Below are positions 6,106 to 9,295 of a stretch of 9,295 nt of DNA, piece by piece. The stretch is from NCBI GenBank assembly GCA_900551495.1, contig URWG01000067.1, forward strand, positions 1-9,295, given 5' to 3'. The notes beneath the pieces are model-generated. The model saw only the letters and a program-made list of their open reading frames with translations, did not search any database and was not told the origin of the DNA. The number at the start of each line of letters is the position of its first letter. Positions within the stretch are counted from its first letter, which is position 1. The position numbers were made by a program, and so were the translations under genes. Origin of the DNA: an uncultured Eubacteriales bacterium. Its GTDB lineage: Bacteria; Bacillota; Clostridia; Oscillospirales; Oscillospiraceae.

Positions 6106-6638
6106 CAAGAGCGCAACTGTTACAGCTGACCTTAGACTGCGGCGCTGCAAAGGCTGCCGATATTCGCCGCGAGCAGGTCGTCCTCAGCGCGGAGTTTCGC
6201 CGTATCTGCGAGACGAATCAATGCGGCTGCTACGGCAGATGCTGGATGTGCCCGCCGGACGCGGGCGATATTGAAGTGCTGATGCGGCGGGTCAAAACCT
6301 TCGACGGCGGCATTCTTTACCAGTCCATCGGGCAGCTTGAGGACAGCTTCGACATTGAAGGAATGCTCGCGGCGGGACAGGCACACGCACAGCTCAGCCA
6401 GCGCATCCATGCCGCTCTCCCCGCCGAGCTGCGGGCAAAGGTCCTGCATCTGAGCTGCGGCGGCTGCCGTCTGTGCGAAAAATGCGCCAAGCCGGAGCCG
6501 TGCCGTTTTCCCGATCGGGCGCTGCTGTCGCTCGAGGGCTGCGGCATCGACGTCTACAACACGACGCACTCAACCCCGCTGCGCTACATCAACGGGCAAA
6601 ACACGGTGACTTATTTCGGGCTGGTGCTCCTGCCCTGA
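6102..6638 (+). CDS. Cysteine-rich DUF2284-type predicted Fe-S protein
   Basis: The 178-residue protein has 12 cysteines in two clusters. The first is C-x4-C-x-C-x3-C-x2-C at Cys36, 41, 43, 47 and 50, in the segment QCGCYGRCWMCPPD. The second is C-x2-C-x2-C-x2-C-x5-C at Cys119, 122, 125, 128 and 134, a ferredoxin-like arrangement that probably binds an iron-sulfur cluster. The layout fits the DUF2284 'predicted metal-binding' family, recognised from memory. The ATG at 6102 overlaps the GTPase stop (ATGA) and follows GGAGGG at 6089-6094, so the two are translationally coupled. RACo starts 16 bases downstream. The setting suggests that it feeds electrons to corrinoid reactivation or works with the GTPase in cofactor handling; this is inference from position and cysteines. 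Confidence 0.8.
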   Translation: MTRAQLLQLTLDCGAAKAADIRREQVVLSAEFRRICETNQCGCYGRCWMCPPDAGDIEVLMRRVKTFDGGILYQSIGQLEDSFDIEGMLAAGQAHAQLSQRIHAALPAELRAKVLHLSCGGCRLCEKCAKPEPCRFPDRALLSLEGCGIDVYNTTHSTPLRYINGQNTVTYFGLVLLP

Positions 6639-6654
6639 TCATACGGAGGAAATC

Positions 6655-8121
6655 ATGGCACAGTTGATCGTTCACCGCGGCGATACCGTCCGGCGGTTCT
6701 CCTTTATCGCGCCGACGGCGCTGGCGGACGTTTTGGCGGAGGTCGGACTGAACGCGCTGCATCCGTGCGGCGGGCGGGGCGTCTGCGGAAAATGCGCGGT
6801 CGAGCTGCGCGGCAAGGTCTCCGCGCCGAACGTGCAGGAGCGGAAGCTCGGCAAGCGTCTGTCCTGTCAGGCGGTACTGCTGGGCGACGCCGAGGTTTTT
6901 TTGCCGAACAACGACGCGCTGGAGCAGATTGAAACGGCAAAGCAGACCGATATTACGCCGGAGGCTCCGCTGCCGGGTAAATATGCGCTGGTCGCGGACA
7001 TCGGAACGACCACCCTCGCCGTCCAGCTTTATCGGATCGGCAGCGGCACGCTGCTTGCCGAGGCGACCGCCGTTGCCGCCGACGTGATGGGGCGCATCAG
7101 CGCCGCCCTCCACGGGCAGCAGCAACGTCTGCGGGAAATGATCCTCGGTGCGCTGGAAACGCTGCTGCGGCAGTGCTGCGCACAGGCACAGCTTGCGGAA
7201 AAGGACGTGGAAACGCTGGTTCTGACCGGCAATACCACAATGCTTTATCTGCTGACGGGACGCAACCCGACGAGTCTCTCCCGCGCCCCCTTTCAAGCCG
7301 ACACTCTATTCGGCGAAACCGCCGAAATCCTCGGACGGCAGGCGCTGCTGCCGCCCTGTATGAACGCCTTTGTCGGCGCAGACATCCCCTGTGCCGTTCT
7401 TGCAAGCCGTATGTGCGATGTGAATCGGACGGCGCTGCTGTGCGACATCGGCACAAACGGCGAGCTTGCGCTCTGGCATAACGGGACGCTCTTTGTGACC
7501 TCCACCGCCGCCGGTCCCGCCTTTGAGGGCGCAGGGATCTCCTGCGGCTGCGGAAGCGTCGGCGGTGCGATCGACCGCGTTTGGGCGGAAAACGGCGTTG
7601 TGCGTCTGCACACCATCGCAAACGCCGCCCCGATCGGTCTGTGCGGCTCCGGTCTGATCGATGCGGTTGCCGTATATCTGGCGCTGGGGCAGATCGCTCC
7701 GAGCGGTGCCGTTGCCCCGGGCGGGCTTTCCCTCTGTGAAACCGTGCGGCTTTTGCCGCAGGACATTCGAGCGGTTCAGCTTGCAAAGGCTGCCATTGCC
7801 GCAGGCATCGACGTGCTGCTGCAAAAGGCGGCGGTCGCCCCGCAGGAGATAGAGGCGGTCTACATCGCGGGCGGCTTCGGAAGTCACCTGCATCTGCAAA
7901 GCGCCGCCGACATCGGACTGCTGCCCACGGAGCTGCTCGGACGTATGCGGGTCATCGGCAATGCCGCACTCAGCGGCGCCGTCGAGCTGCTGCTGAGCGG
8001 ACCGCGCCGTACACGGGCAGCGCAGATCGCAGCCTATGCGCAGCACGTCACGTTATCCGGCGACCCACTGTTTAACGAACGTTATATTGAACATATGTTC
8101 CTCGGCGACGAGGAAGAATAG
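6655..8121 (+). CDS. RACo-type reductive activator of corrinoid proteins
   Basis: The protein (488 residues) restores inactive Co(II) corrinoid protein to Co(I) using ATP and a low-potential electron. An N-terminal plant-type [2Fe-2S] domain (about 1-85) has Cys38, Cys44, Cys47 (PCGGRGVCGKC) and Cys71. After a linker (about 88-108) comes an ASKHA ATPase part (about 109-460, DUF4445-like): DIGTTT (115-120) and CDIGTNGE (263-270) for phosphate binding, TGNTTM (191-196), AAGPAFEGAGISCGCG (285-300), GLCGSGLIDA (328-337) and GGFGSH (406-411). It is shorter than the roughly 600 or more residues known for the Carboxydothermus RACo, so the region between the Fe-S and ATPase parts seems reduced. GGAGGA at 6645-6650 sets the start. 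Its natural client is the corrinoid protein encoded at 4476-5105. Confidence 0.93.
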   Translation: MAQLIVHRGDTVRRFSFIAPTALADVLAEVGLNALHPCGGRGVCGKCAVELRGKVSAPNVQERKLGKRLSCQAVLLGDAEVFLPNNDALEQIETAKQTDITPEAPLPGKYALVADIGTTTLAVQLYRIGSGTLLAEATAVAADVMGRISAALHGQQQRLREMILGALETLLRQCCAQAQLAEKDVETLVLTGNTTMLYLLTGRNPTSLSRAPFQADTLFGETAEILGRQALLPPCMNAFVGADIPCAVLASRMCDVNRTALLCDIGTNGELALWHNGTLFVTSTAAGPAFEGAGISCGCGSVGGAIDRVWAENGVVRLHTIANAAPIGLCGSGLIDAVAVYLALGQIAPSGAVAPGGLSLCETVRLLPQDIRAVQLAKAAIAAGIDVLLQKAAVAPQEIEAVYIAGGFGSHLHLQSAADIGLLPTELLGRMRVIGNAALSGAVELLLSGPRRTRAAQIAAYAQHVTLSGDPLFNERYIEHMFLGDEEE

Positions 8122-8132
8122 GAGGACAACAC

Positions 8133-9143
8133 ATGAATTCTAAGCAACGGCTGGATGCCTTTTACGCAGGTCAGAGCGTTGACCGTCTGCCCAACCTGAC
8201 CATTGTCGGCAGCGTCATAACGCGTTACAACGGCATCGATTTGGAGCGCTACTGCAAGGACCCGATCGCAATGGCGGAGGGCGCGATCCTTGCGGCAAAG
8301 GACCTTTCTCTCGATTATGTTCAGATCGCCTCGGACCTTTCCCGCGAGGCGGAGGGCTACGGCACCGTGCTGCAATACACCGCCGCTGGGCTTCCCACGG
8401 TCATTCAGCCCGGACTTACGGACATTACCGATGTTGACAAGCTCAAGCCGCTTCGCGTTGCCGACATTCCGCGTGTGCGCGACATCGTGGACGCGACTGC
8501 CTACGCGCTGAAAGCCGAGTCCGAAATCTATCCCATGAGCGCGATCGTCGGACCGGCAACGGTCGCGGGTAATCTGCGCGGCGTTGAGGACCTGATGGTC
8601 GATCTGTTTGACGAGCCGGAGTGCGTTCACACGCTTCTGAGCATCGTTACCGAGACCCTGCTCGACAGTGTGCGCGAGCTGGCAAAGGTCGGCGCACGTT
8701 ACATCTACGTTCCCGACCCCGTGGCATCCCTGCTGTCGCCGAACGCTTACCGCGAGTTCATCCTGCCGCTGCATCGGGCGCTGTTTGAGGAAATGAAGGT
8801 CCGCGGCATCGGCGGGCGGCTGCATATGTGCGGCAACACCTTTGCGATCCTGCCGGAGAGTATGCAGTGCGGCGCGTATATCATCGACATCGACCATGCG
8901 ACGGATTTTCCCGCCGCACTTGCGGCCGTCGGCGACCGCTGCGTCCTCAACGGCAACATCGACCCCGTCGCGGACGTGTTCGATTGCGACGCCGCGCATA
9001 CAAAGGCGGCGATTGAGCGCAGCGCCGAGCTTGCCGCGGGTCATCGGGCGCTGTTTATGCCGGGCTGCGAGCTGCCCACGGCGACTCCCTTGGAGAATAT
9101 CCGCGCCATTCACGAGGCGCTCTGCTCCATCGCCGCACGTTAA
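8133..9143 (+). CDS. UroD-fold corrinoid methyltransferase (MtaA/CmuA-like), second copy
   Basis: This 336-residue protein is a second member of the MtaA/CmuA branch of the uroporphyrinogen decarboxylase superfamily, clearly diverged from the first. It opens MNSKQRLDAFYAGQSVDRLP and lacks the HemE arginine motif. The central IVGPATVAGNLRG (138-150) corresponds to FVFGPLGTLSM in the first copy. Zinc ligands are kept: His231 and Cys233 in HMCGN, and Cys312 in MPGCELP. AGGAGG (8120-8125) overlaps the stop codon of the RACo gene and precedes the ATG by 7 bases, so the two are closely coupled. It is the last gene before the terminator. With two such enzymes and a single corrinoid protein, one probably demethylates the substrate and the other methylates the acceptor; which does which is not visible. 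Confidence 0.88.
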   Translation: MNSKQRLDAFYAGQSVDRLPNLTIVGSVITRYNGIDLERYCKDPIAMAEGAILAAKDLSLDYVQIASDLSREAEGYGTVLQYTAAGLPTVIQPGLTDITDVDKLKPLRVADIPRVRDIVDATAYALKAESEIYPMSAIVGPATVAGNLRGVEDLMVDLFDEPECVHTLLSIVTETLLDSVRELAKVGARYIYVPDPVASLLSPNAYREFILPLHRALFEEMKVRGIGGRLHMCGNTFAILPESMQCGAYIIDIDHATDFPAALAAVGDRCVLNGNIDPVADVFDCDAAHTKAAIERSAELAAGHRALFMPGCELPTATPLENIRAIHEALCSIAAR

Positions 9144-9161
9144 AACTTCCCCTTCCCCTAA

Positions 9162-9208
9162 AAAATCGCTCAGACGATGCAAGGCATCGTCTGAGCGATT
9201 TTGTTTTA
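9162..9208. terminator. Bidirectional intrinsic terminator ending the operon
   Basis: A perfect 19-bp stem (9162-9180 with 9184-9202) around the 3-base loop AAG starts 19 bases after the last stop codon. It is followed by a T-rich tract (TTTTGTTTT) on the plus strand. The other side carries an A-tract, which is a U-tract for minus-strand transcription, so the element should end transcripts from both directions. This fits a convergent gene entering from the right edge. Confidence 0.9.
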
Positions 9209-9219
9209 TTCTCTTATAC

Positions 9220-9294
9220 TTAGAATCTGTTAAAAAGCTCGAAAAGCTTTTTATAGCGCCAAAGGCGCGTCAGATTCTGCATGAGACGGCGCAT
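9220..9294 (-). other. Nested inverted repeats; possible 3' end of a convergent gene
   Basis: An outer stem AGAATCTG (9222-9229) with CAGATTCT (9271-9278) encloses two hairpins: AAAAAGCT (9232-9239) with AGCTTTTT (9245-9252), and GCGCC (9256-9260) with GGCGC (9264-9268). The fold would be a three-way junction. The same bases read on the minus strand as an open frame from ATG at 9292-9294 to a TAA at 9220-9222: MRRLMQNLTRLWRYKKLFEL then FNRF. It may be the tail of a gene that starts beyond the window, since a terminator suited to it lies just downstream, or a structured repeat with no coding role. I do not recognise the protein. Confidence 0.4.
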
Positions 9295-9295
9295 C

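Noticed and set aside
5440..6150. 236-codon minus-strand open frame opposite the GTPase gene
   Set aside because: Shadow frame of the GTPase, which has Walker A, CxCC and good translation signals.
8082..9182. 366-codon minus-strand open frame opposite the second UroD-fold gene
   Set aside because: It shadows a clear methyltransferase gene and runs into the terminator stem; no family resemblance seen.

Overview
The window looks like chromosomal DNA of a strictly anaerobic, fairly GC-rich Bacillota of the Clostridia, perhaps a gut Oscillospiraceae-type organism. The grounds are the strong Shine-Dalgarno sequences, the lipoprotein type, a corrinoid activation protein and the codon use. The lineage is inferred from overall character, not from a marker gene.

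Left part, minus strand (1-3169): a chain of hairpins (about 50-176) lies downstream of a type I glyceraldehyde-3-phosphate dehydrogenase gene (192-1223) that has its own promoter. Next come a small lipoprotein (1375-1875) and an AraC-family regulator with an N-terminal PocR-type sensor domain (1919-3169). The regulator gene diverges from the main operon.

Right part, plus strand (3306-9143): a six-gene corrinoid-dependent methyl-transfer cluster. In order it encodes a UroD-fold (MtaA/CmuA-type) methyltransferase, a methanol/methylamine-type corrinoid protein, a CobW-like G3E GTPase, a cysteine-rich DUF2284-type protein, a RACo-type corrinoid reactivase ([2Fe-2S] plus ASKHA), and a second UroD-fold methyltransferase. 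A strong, apparently bidirectional terminator (9162-9208) closes it. The likely scheme is: one UroD-fold enzyme moves a methyl group from an unknown substrate to the corrinoid protein, and the other moves it to an acceptor (or one enzyme does both). RACo, probably helped by the GTPase and the Fe-S protein, restores Co(I) after accidental oxidation. No MtaB-, MttB-, MtmB- or MtrH-type methyltransferase is visible, so neither substrate nor final acceptor can be read from the genes present.

Regulation: the divergent intergenic region (3170-3305) and the gap before the corrinoid gene (4353-4475) share a sequence motif. An identical ACAATACA lies exactly 17 bp upstream of a good -10 box at both plus-strand promoters. 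A further motif copy overlaps the -35 of the predicted regulator promoter. This points to the PocR/AraC protein as local activator and autoregulator.

The right edge (9220-9294) is a cluster of nested inverted repeats that can also be read on the minus strand as the last 24 codons of an open frame. It may be a structured repeat or the end of a convergent gene. No rRNA, tRNA, CRISPR array, transposase or integrase was seen.
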